Origin: Actinomycetota bacterium | GTDB taxonomy: Bacteria > Actinomycetota > Humimicrobiia > Humimicrobiales > Humimicrobiaceae | Assembly (NCBI GenBank): GCA_014360385.1 | Contig: JACIXO010000022.1 | Span: forward strand, 1 to 9,811 | DNA: 9,811 nt | Direction of reading: 5' to 3' | Part shown: positions 1 to 7,626 of the stretch, piece by piece | Position numbering within the stretch: position 1 is the stretch's first letter | Layout: each line of letters begins with the position of its first letter | Notes under the pieces: model-generated | Database searches by the model: none | What the model saw: only the letters and a program-made list of their open reading frames with translations | What the model was told of the DNA's origin: nothing | Position numbers and translations under genes: made by a program

Positions 1-339
1 CATGGCGGTGGATTTTATTGGGAAGACCGGATGGCAATGGGCGAAAATTTCAAGAATAGAGTATTAATAGGAAGTGATGAGAGTAGTATTTTTGAAAAGG
101 AGGGTATTTTTATTGGTATTTGCCCTGAGAATAAAGAAGCTTTCATAGACTATTATGGGTTGGTTGATCCTGGAGATCAAGAAGTGAAGATAGGAGATAC
201 TGTGATTTTTGGTTTTAGGTCACAGACGTTTGCAACACGTTGCGCAAATACTGCAGTTGTTAGAGGTATCAGGAGTGGCAATTATCTCTTAACTGGAGTA
301 TATGATCATTGCTGCTATAGGCTGGAGAGATGGCCATAA
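1..339 (+). CDS. YhfX-type PLP-dependent amino acid racemase, C-terminal part (5' end outside window)
   Basis: The reading frame is open from the first base, so the gene starts upstream. An internal ATG at 31 is unlikely to be the real start because the frame before it already reads like protein (HGGGFYWEDR). The roughly 112 visible residues resemble the C-terminal beta domain of E. coli YhfX, an alanine-racemase-like PLP enzyme. The Gly-rich HGGGFY corresponds to YGGGYY in YhfX. FRSQTFATR followed by VRGIRSG and GVYD corresponds to FRTQIFVTR, VSGIHRG and GRYD. The PLP-binding barrel is not in view, so catalytic residues cannot be checked. The family is annotated as amino-acid racemase, but its true substrate is poorly known. 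It sits 30 bases before an M20 hydrolase on the same strand, probably in one transcript. The assignment rests on remembered similarity to YhfX. Confidence 0.72.
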   Translation, partial: HGGGFYWEDRMAMGENFKNRVLIGSDESSIFEKEGIFIGICPENKEAFIDYYGLVDPGDQEVKIGDTVIFGFRSQTFATRCANTAVVRGIRSGNYLLTGVYDHCCYRLERWP

Positions 340-369
340 GCGGTAAGCTCCGGAAAATTTGAGTTTCTT

Positions 370-1641
370 ATGAACCCTATGAAGGAGATTAAAGATATTA
401 AAAAGGTCAAAGAGTACATTTGCTCCAATATTGACGGAGAAGGTGCTCTTAATTTTCTTCAGAAAGTGATTAGTATCCCCAGTGTCACTTCCAAGGAAAG
501 AGAAGTTACGCTTGCTTTCTATGAGAAAATGAAGGAAATTGGTCTGGAGAATGTTATGCTTTTTGAGTTTGAGAAGGGCCGTCCCAATTTATACGGCAAG
601 CTAGCGGGGAATGGTGTTGGCAAAAAGTTAATGCTTATTGGTCATACAGATGTGGTTTCATCTAAAGGGTGGCATGAGTATTGGAGAGGGACAAATAAAG
701 AGAATCCCTATTCAGGGGCTATAATCGATGATGAGATATGGGGCAGAGGATCAGCAGACATGAAAGCTAGCCTGGTAGCATTTCTGTTTGCTATCAAGGC
801 TATAAAAGATTCTGGCATTAGACTGAGAGGAGATGTAATTAATATCCTAGTTGGAGACGAGGAATCGGGTGAACCGAACAGTGGCTACTCAAAAGGAATC
901 AAAGACGTGGTGGAGAAGATTAAGAACAATGAGATAGAGAGAGCAGACTTTGCTATATATGGGGAGCCCACATCTCTTAACATTTATACTACCCAGATGG
1001 GCTTTATAATCACAGATGTTAAAATAAGAGGAAGAAGTGCATATTTTGGAACTCCCTGGCTTGGTCTTGACGCATTAAAAGCGGGGCATACGTTATTGGG
1101 TAAGTTTTTCAATTATTCTAATAGGATTTGGGGTAAGAGAAAACATAGATTGTTGGGAAGGGCTTTTAATTTAGTAACCTCGGTTGACTCAGGAGGACCT
1201 ATTGCTGTACCTGAGGAATTTACTATGAAGATGATTAGAAAGATTCTACCAGAAGAAAACCTTGATGAAGTTGCTAGAGAAATTGAAGAGGTTGTGAAAT
1301 CAACAAAATTGCAAAAAGGCATCAGGGTTGAGGTTAAGTATACTGCTCCAAGGGATCATGGTTGTGGAGGAAAGCCAGCTGAAATTAACCCGGATCATGA
1401 GTATGTGAAGCTCTTTGAAAGGGTGATAAAAAAAGTAAAAAGGAGAACAAGTGTTATTAAGGGCGCACCTTTCTGGTCAGAAATATCCTTTCTAATTAAC
1501 GAATTGGGCATACCTTCTGTCTATTTTGGGCCTGGCGATATCACTAATTGTCATACATTTTATGAGAGAGTCAAAGTTTCTGAGATAATTGACTCAATGA
1601 GGATTTTGGTAGAAATGATTGTAGAGTTCTGTGGTATCTAA
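370..1641 (+). CDS. M20 family metallo-amidohydrolase (ArgE/DapE-type)
   Basis: This 423-residue protein has the length and motif order of cytosolic zinc hydrolases that cleave N-acyl amino acids or small peptides. Likely metal ligands are His92 and Asp94 in GHTDVV, Asp130 in GRGSADMK, the Glu164-Glu165 pair in GDEESGE (general base plus ligand), Glu199 in YGEPTS and His395 near the C-terminus (NCHTFYER). A lid or dimerisation domain lies at about residues 205-315, ending with the RKILPEE segment. The usual conserved His of the lid motif (GxxAHxxxPxxGxnA) is replaced by Tyr225. The ribosome binding site is weak for both ATG370 and the in-frame ATG379, so the start is uncertain by three codons. 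Neighbours suggest it acts on an amide bond in a cell-wall-like or amino-sugar compound. The substrate (acetylornithine, succinyl-DAP, another acyl amino acid or a dipeptide) cannot be told from sequence. Confidence 0.88.
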   Translation: MNPMKEIKDIKKVKEYICSNIDGEGALNFLQKVISIPSVTSKEREVTLAFYEKMKEIGLENVMLFEFEKGRPNLYGKLAGNGVGKKLMLIGHTDVVSSKGWHEYWRGTNKENPYSGAIIDDEIWGRGSADMKASLVAFLFAIKAIKDSGIRLRGDVINILVGDEESGEPNSGYSKGIKDVVEKIKNNEIERADFAIYGEPTSLNIYTTQMGFIITDVKIRGRSAYFGTPWLGLDALKAGHTLLGKFFNYSNRIWGKRKHRLLGRAFNLVTSVDSGGPIAVPEEFTMKMIRKILPEENLDEVAREIEEVVKSTKLQKGIRVEVKYTAPRDHGCGGKPAEINPDHEYVKLFERVIKKVKRRTSVIKGAPFWSEISFLINELGIPSVYFGPGDITNCHTFYERVKVSEIIDSMRILVEMIVEFCGI

Positions 1642-1712
1642 GTAAAGTAGCTTATATTAAATTGTTATTCTTGGATTTTAATTTATCTTTGCAAATTATT
1701 GATAAGTACCAG

Positions 1713-1718
1713 AGGAGG
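1713..1718 (+). promoter_or_regulatory. Ribosome binding site AGGAGG that fixes the glycosidase start
   Basis: A consensus AGGAGG lies six bases before the ATG at 1725. The same frame is open back to an ATG at 1662, but no Shine-Dalgarno precedes that one. The residues encoded between 1662 and 1724 do not look like a signal peptide, so 1725 is taken as the start. Confidence 0.85.
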
Positions 1719-1724
1719 AGATTT

Positions 1725-3872
1725 ATGTATAAAATACTTCCCTTACCTAAAGAATTAAAAAAATATGATAAGAGAATTAATAGATTTAGGAAAGTGATAG
1801 TGAATTTGAAAAATTTGGGCGAACTTGCAAAACCACAAGCAGATGCTATTAGATGGATAACTTGCCAGAAGATGCGAAATTTCGAAGGCTTGGATATCGA
1901 GTTTGCTAATTACAATAGTGAAAGTTTTTGCGAAGAAGGGGCAGTACTATTTCTAAATTTGTTGCCCAGGCTTTCTCATAAAGTTGAAGACAATTTCTAC
2001 AATGATTTGTTTTTGAAGCAGGGTTATGTTATAGAAATAAATAATGGAAAGGCAGATATACATTTTGAGTCACAGGCAGGTTTTATCCATGCACTCTCAA
2101 GCCTTAAACAAATTATATGCTTGGAGAATAAAGGCTTTTATACTATACCGGATCTATATATTCTTGATTACCCTGAAATCGAAGTGAGGTCTTTGTCAAC
2201 AACTTTTGCCTGGTATGCAGGATATGGTAGAGTGGGTTTTGACATGCAACTCTGGGGTTTTGATGAATGGAAGGAATTTATAGATTTGTGTTCAGACTTT
2301 AAAATCAACCAGTTGAACATGTGTATGTATGGCTATTGGCCTTTTGAGTTTGAGGAGTATCCGGAAACTGTTTTCAGAGACTTTAGAATGAAAGTCTGGA
2401 ACAAGGAGAGTAAAAATTGGATTGAGATCTCCTATACTCATCCCAATATCTATGAAGACTTCCTTCCTGGTCTTATAAAGTATGCTCATGATTTGTCGAT
2501 AAATATTTATGCTTATGTTGGTCTTAACTCTTATAATGGTGGCTACTCGAATGTTTATAGAGACAGGAGAATGAAGCTACCAGAACATAGCAAATTTATA
2601 AATGATTTTGACACTTTGTGCTTGAGCCGCAAAGAGAATATAGAATACTTGAAAAAGTCTATGAAAAGGATTACAGAAATAGGCTTTGATGGGATAATAT
2701 TTGAAGAAAGCGAAGAAGCCTTCTGGTTTTGCAATTGTAATGATTGCAAAAGTAAGTATTTAAGCGTAGCACCTACACCTGCAGAGGCAAAGCATTTAGC
2801 AAATTATGAGCTTTTAAAAATACTTTACAAAAGTATAAAAGAGAAGAATCCTGATTGCAGAGTAGGCCTCAGAGCCTGGAGAGAACCGCCGCTGGAAAAA
2901 GATATAGGGTATCTTGAGAAATGTAAGGCCAGCATACCTGAAGATATTGATATTTACTGGACACCAGGACTTTATGTGGGTGAAGAAGAATTTGAGAAAT
3001 GGGTGGAAGTTTTTGGGAGAGACAGAATTTGTGCTAGAGATACAGAGTCTAATGGAGTTTCTGCTACCATGGGAAGACTGCTGAGGTTATTTAAGAGCAA
3101 TGTGCTAAGACCTGACGAAGAGACAAATCAGCAATATCTTGAGAATGACATTATACAGCACAAAGGCTCTGCAAAGCTTAGATGTAAAGGAATAAATGGC
3201 TACTTATTTGAATTTTATGAATATTTTCTCACTTTCTTTGCTCATGCTAATTATGGCTGGGACTCAAGACTTAAAGCGGAAGAATTTTACAAGTATGCAT
3301 TAGATAGTGTATTTGGGGAAAAGATCAGTGACGATGTCTTATATGTTTTGAAGAATATTTTGACTATACACGAAAGCCAGATTTCCATATTTAAGAGCAG
3401 TGTGTTCCCGTTCCTGAGGAATAAAGTTAGCGAAAGGGATACAAATAGAATAGAAAAAGCTATAAGTGATTGGGAGGTCATTTCTAGCAAGATTACAAAG
3501 ATTAAAAAGTATTTAGAAGGCAACAGAAATTTACATGTTTACTCCAAGCATTTTGATAAATTGGAGAACACCAATAATAGAAACTTATATATTTATAATT
3601 TGTGTTTGAGTTCAATAAAATATGATAGTGCTGATACTTGGGAGGAGAAGCTAAAATACTTGAAAGAAATAGACTATTATAATGAGATGGATTTCAAGTT
3701 AATTAAAGAGATGTATTTTGATGTTAACCCTGTGGATGCATCAGGTGTGAAAGCTTGTATGTATCCCTATCATGAGATTAAAAGGGTGATAAATAATATA
3801 CTGAATCCTGATAGAAGGGATGATAATCAAATCTATCTTGGAGTAGAAGCCCTGGGTTGGTTATGGCTATAG
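1725..3872 (+). CDS. GH20-like glycoside hydrolase (beta-N-acetylhexosaminidase-type fold), about 715 residues
   Basis: No signal peptide or membrane segment is visible, so it is probably cytoplasmic and acts on imported oligosaccharides. Residues about 30-135 look like the alpha/beta domain that precedes the barrel in GH20 hexosaminidases and related families. The hallmark is a GYVIEI...GFIHALSSLKQII stretch, like the usual 'EgYxLxi...GaxyglqTLxQLl' pattern. A TIM-barrel-like region follows (about 145-450): a 'DYPEIEVRSLS' entry strand, an 'INQLNMCMYGYWPF' strand, and an acidic FEESEEAF segment at about 327-334 that could carry catalytic acids. That segment runs directly into a Cys cluster, CNCNDC at 336-341. 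The classical GH20 Asp-Glu pair is not obvious, so the family could be GH20-like, NAGLU/GH67-like or unclassified. Residues 480-715 are helical with no domain I recognise. Its operon partners are a deacetylase and an amidohydrolase, which fits amino-sugar glycan breakdown. Confidence 0.6.
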   Translation: MYKILPLPKELKKYDKRINRFRKVIVNLKNLGELAKPQADAIRWITCQKMRNFEGLDIEFANYNSESFCEEGAVLFLNLLPRLSHKVEDNFYNDLFLKQGYVIEINNGKADIHFESQAGFIHALSSLKQIICLENKGFYTIPDLYILDYPEIEVRSLSTTFAWYAGYGRVGFDMQLWGFDEWKEFIDLCSDFKINQLNMCMYGYWPFEFEEYPETVFRDFRMKVWNKESKNWIEISYTHPNIYEDFLPGLIKYAHDLSINIYAYVGLNSYNGGYSNVYRDRRMKLPEHSKFINDFDTLCLSRKENIEYLKKSMKRITEIGFDGIIFEESEEAFWFCNCNDCKSKYLSVAPTPAEAKHLANYELLKILYKSIKEKNPDCRVGLRAWREPPLEKDIGYLEKCKASIPEDIDIYWTPGLYVGEEEFEKWVEVFGRDRICARDTESNGVSATMGRLLRLFKSNVLRPDEETNQQYLENDIIQHKGSAKLRCKGINGYLFEFYEYFLTFFAHANYGWDSRLKAEEFYKYALDSVFGEKISDDVLYVLKNILTIHESQISIFKSSVFPFLRNKVSERDTNRIEKAISDWEVISSKITKIKKYLEGNRNLHVYSKHFDKLENTNNRNLYIYNLCLSSIKYDSADTWEEKLKYLKEIDYYNEMDFKLIKEMYFDVNPVDASGVKACMYPYHEIKRVINNILNPDRRDDNQIYLGVEALGWLWL

Positions 3873-3900
3873 TAAGGGTTAATAGTTAGAGAAAATTGTC

Positions 3901-3909
3901 AGGGAGTGA
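3901..3909 (+). promoter_or_regulatory. Shine-Dalgarno AGGGAGTGA favouring the ATG at 3915
   Basis: AGGGAGTGA matches seven of nine bases of AGGAGGTGA and ends five bases before ATG3915. The in-frame GTG3906 and ATG3909 overlap this site and would have no usable spacing, so 3915 is preferred. Confidence 0.65.
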
Positions 3910-3914
3910 TGAAG

Positions 3915-4817
3915 ATGGAGAAGTATATTATTTTAGGCTTTGATATGGAAAGTGATCTTGGGAGCTATTTAAAGAGTTATGACGGGATTACTAATGGTAC
4001 GCATAAAATTTTGGAAATTTTGGAGAGATATAGTATTAAATCAACATTTTTTTTTACTGGTGAAGCAGCTTCTGAGAATGAAGATAAAGTGATTGAAATA
4101 TTTAGATTAGGACATGAAGTAGGTTGCCATAGCTTAAAGCACGAAACTGTTGGAGAAGCCGGATTCAATATGCCTAACGATACTCCTATTCTTGAGGAGG
4201 AATTGGAGAATAGACTTAAAAAAAATATGGATATTATATTTAGATTAACAGGAGAATTTCCTGTTAGCTTTAGGGCGCCCAGACTGTGGCAGGGCCAAGC
4301 TCAGATTTTGGTTCTTGAGAAGCTTGGCTTCAGGGTTGATGCTTCTTATTCTGTTGCTAAGTATAAGACTCAAATTATTCCTTATCACCCATCTAAGGAT
4401 AATTGGCTTGTTAGGGGGAGTATGAGCATACTAGAAATTCCAAATTTTGCCTTTTTAGATAGCGAGCATGACTATAGTAAATATTTTTGTAAAAATGATC
4501 AATGGCCTTTACTCAGACTTCTTGGTGCTGATTTTGTATTTAATAAAGTGAAATATGTAATAGAGAAGCAGAGTGAGTTAACTAATATTTGTGTTTTGCT
4601 TTTTTATCTACACCCATGGGAGTTTGTAAAAATGCCAGAAAAGTTTGAATATGATGAAGGAACTTTTTATTTTAAACCGGAGTTACACGAAAATTGTGGA
4701 GATACCATGGTTAGGGAGTTTGAGAAATATGTTAGAATGTCATTGGATAGCGGCTACATATTTGCTACCTGTAGAGAGTTTTGCAACATTTGGCTCGAGA
4801 AGTGTAAAGAAGTATAG
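3915..4817 (+). CDS. Polysaccharide deacetylase, NodB/CE4 family
   Basis: About 300 residues cover a single NodB homology domain. These enzymes remove N-acetyl (or formyl or related) groups from sugars by a metal-dependent mechanism. Visible motifs, numbered from ATG3915, are: motif 1 around Asp10 in GFDMESDLG; STFFFTGE at 43-50; motif 2 His72 and His76 in GHEVGCHSLKHE (metal ligands); motif 3 Arg120 and Pro122 in SFRAPR; and a late His233 in FYLHPWEF (catalytic acid region). The FDMESD form of motif 1 is closer to the PuuE/Helicobacter PgdA branch than to the classical TFDDG type. No signal peptide or transmembrane anchor is seen, so a cytoplasmic role on a small glycan or an imidase-like substrate is likely. 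It is the last gene of the forward block, 42 bases after the glycosidase. Substrate is not determinable. Confidence 0.88.
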   Translation: MEKYIILGFDMESDLGSYLKSYDGITNGTHKILEILERYSIKSTFFFTGEAASENEDKVIEIFRLGHEVGCHSLKHETVGEAGFNMPNDTPILEEELENRLKKNMDIIFRLTGEFPVSFRAPRLWQGQAQILVLEKLGFRVDASYSVAKYKTQIIPYHPSKDNWLVRGSMSILEIPNFAFLDSEHDYSKYFCKNDQWPLLRLLGADFVFNKVKYVIEKQSELTNICVLLFYLHPWEFVKMPEKFEYDEGTFYFKPELHENCGDTMVREFEKYVRMSLDSGYIFATCREFCNIWLEKCKEV

Positions 4818-5322
4818 TTATTAAAGTGAGTCTAATTCTAGTTTTTCAACTTATTCGCTAGACCCTCGTTTCTAAGCATTATAGGAGTTTGGTTAAGGTA
4901 TGATTTTAGCACTTCTTGACAGGAAAAGAAGGCTACAAGACGGTATCTTCCTTCAGTAATACAGGGTAATGTAAAAAAATTGCACTAAGAGAAGGGTTTA
5001 AAAATAGTTGGGCCTGTCGAAGGAGTAATAAGGCTTGCGCTCCGTAACTTGTAAAGTGTCCTATTTCAGGTACTCTTTCTCTATGAATTATTTCGCACCA
5101 ATTATCCCTTGTCTGTTTTTGTTTTAATCAGTTCTCCAATAGCTTATATTTCTTTTTTTGCTGTCTCAAGCTCATAGCAGGATTATTTGAACCATTTTGG
5201 AGTATTTGGTATATTGTTCTACATGATATATTAGGACTTGGAAACGAAAAATGGATTTTGGGAGATGTTTTTACTTTTTGGCCGGAAATGACCAGGGCAG
5301 GACACAATGGTCGTGAGAAGAC
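4818..5322 (+). other. 505-base region without a credible intact gene; possible fossil frames and a repeat-like motif
   Basis: Every frame is broken often. Two overlapping open stretches lie on the minus strand: 4984-4838 (48 codons, encoding for example RYRLVAFFSCQEVLKSY) and 5127-4933 (65 codons, encoding for example RDNWCEIIHRERVPEIGHF). Neither has a convincing start codon, and I recognise neither, so they may be remnants or chance. GTTGGGCCTGTCGAAGGA at 5007-5024 resembles the widespread GTTGAGCCTGTCGAAGG intergenic repeat core. A weak TATATT box at 5227-5232 could serve the next gene, but its -35 is poor. I see no clear rho-independent terminator after the deacetylase gene. Confidence 0.5.
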
Positions 5323-6627
5323 TTGGTTGATGTAAAAAAACTAAAAGAATTATTAAAAGACGAGCCTTCATATCGTATAACGCAGGCTGAGAGGGCTATC
5401 TATAAAGACTTCGTCTCGGACTGGAGTCAGGTGACAACTTTGCCCCTACCACTAAGAGAGAGGCTTCAAAGTGAGCTACCATTAGATATTTCAGCTGAAC
5501 TTTTGATATCAAGCAAGAAAGATACGCTAAAAGCTGTAATCACCTTGAAAGATGGATTTTCTATTGAATCAGTGCTCATGAGACACGCAGATAAAAAAAG
5601 AAGCAAGACTGGTGGAGGAAGCACAAGCACTAATAAAGAAATATACAAATGTACGAATGAAGATAAGGATAAAATTAAGCAAGAAGCGGTCCAGAAGTTC
5701 CGGAACACTGTGTGTGAATCTTCACAAATTGGTTGTCCTCTTAGTTGCCTTTTTTGTACGACAGGGAAACTTGAATTCAAGAGGAATTTAACAGCTGATG
5801 AGATTGTGGATCAGGTTTTGTTTTTCTCAAGATATCTTAAAGAAGAAGGGGCTTCTGTGAATAATGTTGTATTTATGGGAATGGGTGAACCTTTTCTAAA
5901 TTATGATAATGTAATGAGTGCAGTAAGAATTCTAAATGATAAGAATAAATTCAATATTGGAGCACGTCATATTTCTATTTCAACATGCGGCATCCCTGAA
6001 AGAATTTATGACTTTGCAAAAGAAGGGTTACAAGTAAATCTAGCAATATCTCTTAATGCACCCAATGATGAAATTCGTTCAAGGCTTATGCCAATAAACA
6101 AAAGATATCCCATAGGGGAACTTCTGAAGACAGTTAAGTTTTATATAGAAAAAACAAATCGAAGGGTTATGTTTGAGTATGTAATGGTACAGGATTTAAA
6201 TGATGCGCCTTCTCATGCGAAGGAGCTTGCCCGACTGGTAAAAGGACTTCTTTGTTTTGTTAATCTTATTCCCTGTAATGCTTCTCCATATAATTTTCTA
6301 TGTCATAAGGGTAATTGGGATATTGTCTATTATAAAGGAAACAGGAACTATCAAGCTTGTCTTACTGATGATAAGTGGGGTGTAACAGAGAATGTAAAAA
6401 GTGTAGAGGGTAGAAGTAGCAGTAGTAAAAACGGGAGCATTAAAAAAAGTAAAAATTTCGAGAGTATTAATCTTGATAACCTTTTAAAACCATCGACCAG
6501 AAAAAGAATTTCTGAATTTAAAAAAATTCTAAGTGAGAGTGGTATTACAGTTACAGAACGGTTCAGGTTCGGTGTAGATATTAGAGGAGCTTGTGGTGAG
6601 CTTGTTTACAGGTTCAAAAAAGGCTAG
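5323..6627 (+). CDS. RlmN/Cfr-family radical SAM rRNA (adenine-C2) methyltransferase with two insertions
   Basis: Family members methylate A2503 of 23S rRNA (RlmN also acts on some tRNAs) using SAM and a [4Fe-4S] cluster. The cluster motif CPLSCLFC gives Cys138, Cys142 and Cys145. Cys131 in NTVCESSQIGC and Cys424 in RGACGEL match the two catalytic cysteines of E. coli RlmN (C118 and C355). GMGEP (186-190), NLAISLNAPNDE (about 239-250) and RLMPINKRYP are typical RlmN segments. At 434 residues it is about 80-90 longer than usual. The excess is a Lys/Ser/Gly-rich insert at about 87-125 and a second at about 321-388 with a Ser-rich SSSSKNGS patch. The start is TTG5323: an in-frame TGA at 5314 excludes anything upstream, and only a weak GAGAAG precedes it. 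The N-terminus (EPSYRITQAERAIYKDFVSDW) is full length but differs from standard RlmN. The core call is firm; exact target specificity is inferred. Confidence 0.85.
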   Translation: MVDVKKLKELLKDEPSYRITQAERAIYKDFVSDWSQVTTLPLPLRERLQSELPLDISAELLISSKKDTLKAVITLKDGFSIESVLMRHADKKRSKTGGGSTSTNKEIYKCTNEDKDKIKQEAVQKFRNTVCESSQIGCPLSCLFCTTGKLEFKRNLTADEIVDQVLFFSRYLKEEGASVNNVVFMGMGEPFLNYDNVMSAVRILNDKNKFNIGARHISISTCGIPERIYDFAKEGLQVNLAISLNAPNDEIRSRLMPINKRYPIGELLKTVKFYIEKTNRRVMFEYVMVQDLNDAPSHAKELARLVKGLLCFVNLIPCNASPYNFLCHKGNWDIVYYKGNRNYQACLTDDKWGVTENVKSVEGRSSSSKNGSIKKSKNFESINLDNLLKPSTRKRISEFKKILSESGITVTERFRFGVDIRGACGELVYRFKKG

Positions 6628-6700
6628 AGAAAAAACTTACCAAGAATTTAAGATAGTAATAAAAAAATTATAAATAATTACGACAAATTAATTGATAATG

Positions 6701-6722
6701 ATGAGACTATTATGAGACTATA
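6701..6722 (+). repeat. Two-copy 11-bp tandem repeat
   Basis: ATGAGACTATT (6701-6711) is followed directly by ATGAGACTATA (6712-6722), differing only in the last base. No function is implied. Confidence 0.8.
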
Positions 6723-6732
6723 TAATGACAAT

Positions 6733-6750
6733 ATATGAGAATACTCATAT
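6733..6750. repeat. Perfect 7-bp palindrome ATATGAG-AATA-CTCATAT
   Basis: The arms are perfect inverted copies around a 4-base centre. It could be a hairpin or a protein-binding site in the convergent gap. It lacks a following T-run, so it is not a classical terminator. Confidence 0.7.
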
Positions 6751-6820
6751 TCATAGAATTACTTGTGATTCCAATTAAATAAAGCGGTTTTATATAAACG
6801 TTTGGAATTATATTGAAATC

Positions 6821-7586
6821 TTAATAGAGTTTTTTAAGAAGTCTTAACAAAAATCCGTATCCTTCTCTTTCTTCCTTTTTGTATACTGGTTTTAACTTTA
6901 TCCCTGCAAGTTCTGAGGCGATTTCGAGAGCTTTTTCACTATTTCCAAGGTAATCTACAAGACCTAATTTAAGAGCCTCGTTTCCAAGATATGATTTACC
7001 CGAGGCTATATCTTCTAAGATTTTCTCATCTTCTATTTTCCTATTCTTTTATCTCTTCTATGAAGTATCTATTAAATGCATCAACCTGTTCTTCTATGAA
7101 TTTTTTCTCTTTCTCTGTTAACTCAGAGTATGGAGAACCTATTCCCTTATATTCTCCTCTCATGAATGTATCAATTTTTATTCCAATTTTTTTTATAAGC
7201 TCTGTTAGGTCAATTCGCTCGGCTCTTGTTCCAATTCCACCGACACTACTCAGTGGATCTGCTACTATTTTGTTACAAGCTGATGCTATCCAGTATGCAC
7301 CAGAGGTTCCATATTCACGTATTTGGGCAACTGATGGTTTTCCTAATTTTTTAATAGCATCTGCTATTTCCTTGCTTGCATAGGGAGTTCCGCCAGGTGA
7401 GTCTATCTCAAAGATAAAAGCCTTTATTTTTGAATTTCTGGAAATGTCTTTTATGTACCTTACGACTTCATCTGAAGATGTTGCTTCTCCTGTAAAAGGT
7501 AAGATTGGAAGTGGGCCTCTTGGAATTGAGCTTCCAGAAATTATAATTCCTTTTAATGGGATGATAACGGCTAATGCTTTTGCCAC
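6821..7586 (-). pseudogene. sppA: SppA-type S49 serine peptidase, interrupted by a one-base frameshift
   Basis: The family cleaves signal peptides and other membrane or cytosolic peptides with a Ser/Lys dyad. The start is GTG7586, set by GGAGGTGA (7598-7591) just upstream. The first 181 codons give EIDSPGGT, the nucleophile Ser95 in YGTSGAYWIASAC, ADPLSSVGGIG, and the probable general base Lys147 in GEYKGIGSPY. This frame then meets TAG at 7043-7041. The next frame continues exactly as the family does: NRKIEDEKILEDIASGKSY, NEALKLGLVDYLG, and on to a TAA at 6823-6821. Removing one A from the AAAA run (7050-7047) restores a 254-residue protein. No N-terminal membrane anchor is seen, unlike many SppA proteins, so it may be soluble. 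Frameshift or sequencing error cannot be separated here. The truncated product would keep the dyad but lose the C-terminal helices. Confidence 0.88.
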
Positions 7587-7590
7587 CTTT

Positions 7591-7598
7591 TCACCTCC
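7591..7598 (-). promoter_or_regulatory. Strong ribosome binding site for the S49 peptidase
   Basis: The minus strand reads GGAGGTGA, then AAAG, then the GTG start codon. This near-perfect site supports the non-ATG start. Confidence 0.85.
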
Positions 7599-7626
7599 GG
7601 ATTCATAAAGTATAAAAGAGAGCTTA

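Larger units (their letters stand above)
6628..6820 (+). other. Convergent intergenic region between the methyltransferase and the peptidase gene
   Basis: The two flanking genes point towards each other. The stretch is very AT-rich and holds small repeats but no gene. ATTCCAA at 6768-6774 and TTGGAAT at 6802-6808 form a 7-bp inverted repeat around a partly paired AAAGCG/CGTTT, which could help end transcription. No T-run follows on either strand, so a standard rho-independent terminator is not shown. Confidence 0.45.

Noticed and set aside
1662..1724. N-terminal extension of the glycosidase from ATG1662
   Set aside because: No Shine-Dalgarno precedes it, while ATG1725 has a perfect AGGAGG. 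The extension is not signal-peptide-like.
4916..4949. Promoter with TTGACA at 4916-4921
   Set aside because: No acceptable -10 box lies 16-18 bases downstream.
5466..5780. A 104-codon minus-strand open frame
   Set aside because: It is the shadow of the methyltransferase gene and shows no motif or start signal.
6991..7383. A 130-codon forward open frame rich in Ser and Phe
   Set aside because: It lies opposite the S49 peptidase gene, has no ribosome binding site, and its composition is what an antisense frame of that gene would give.
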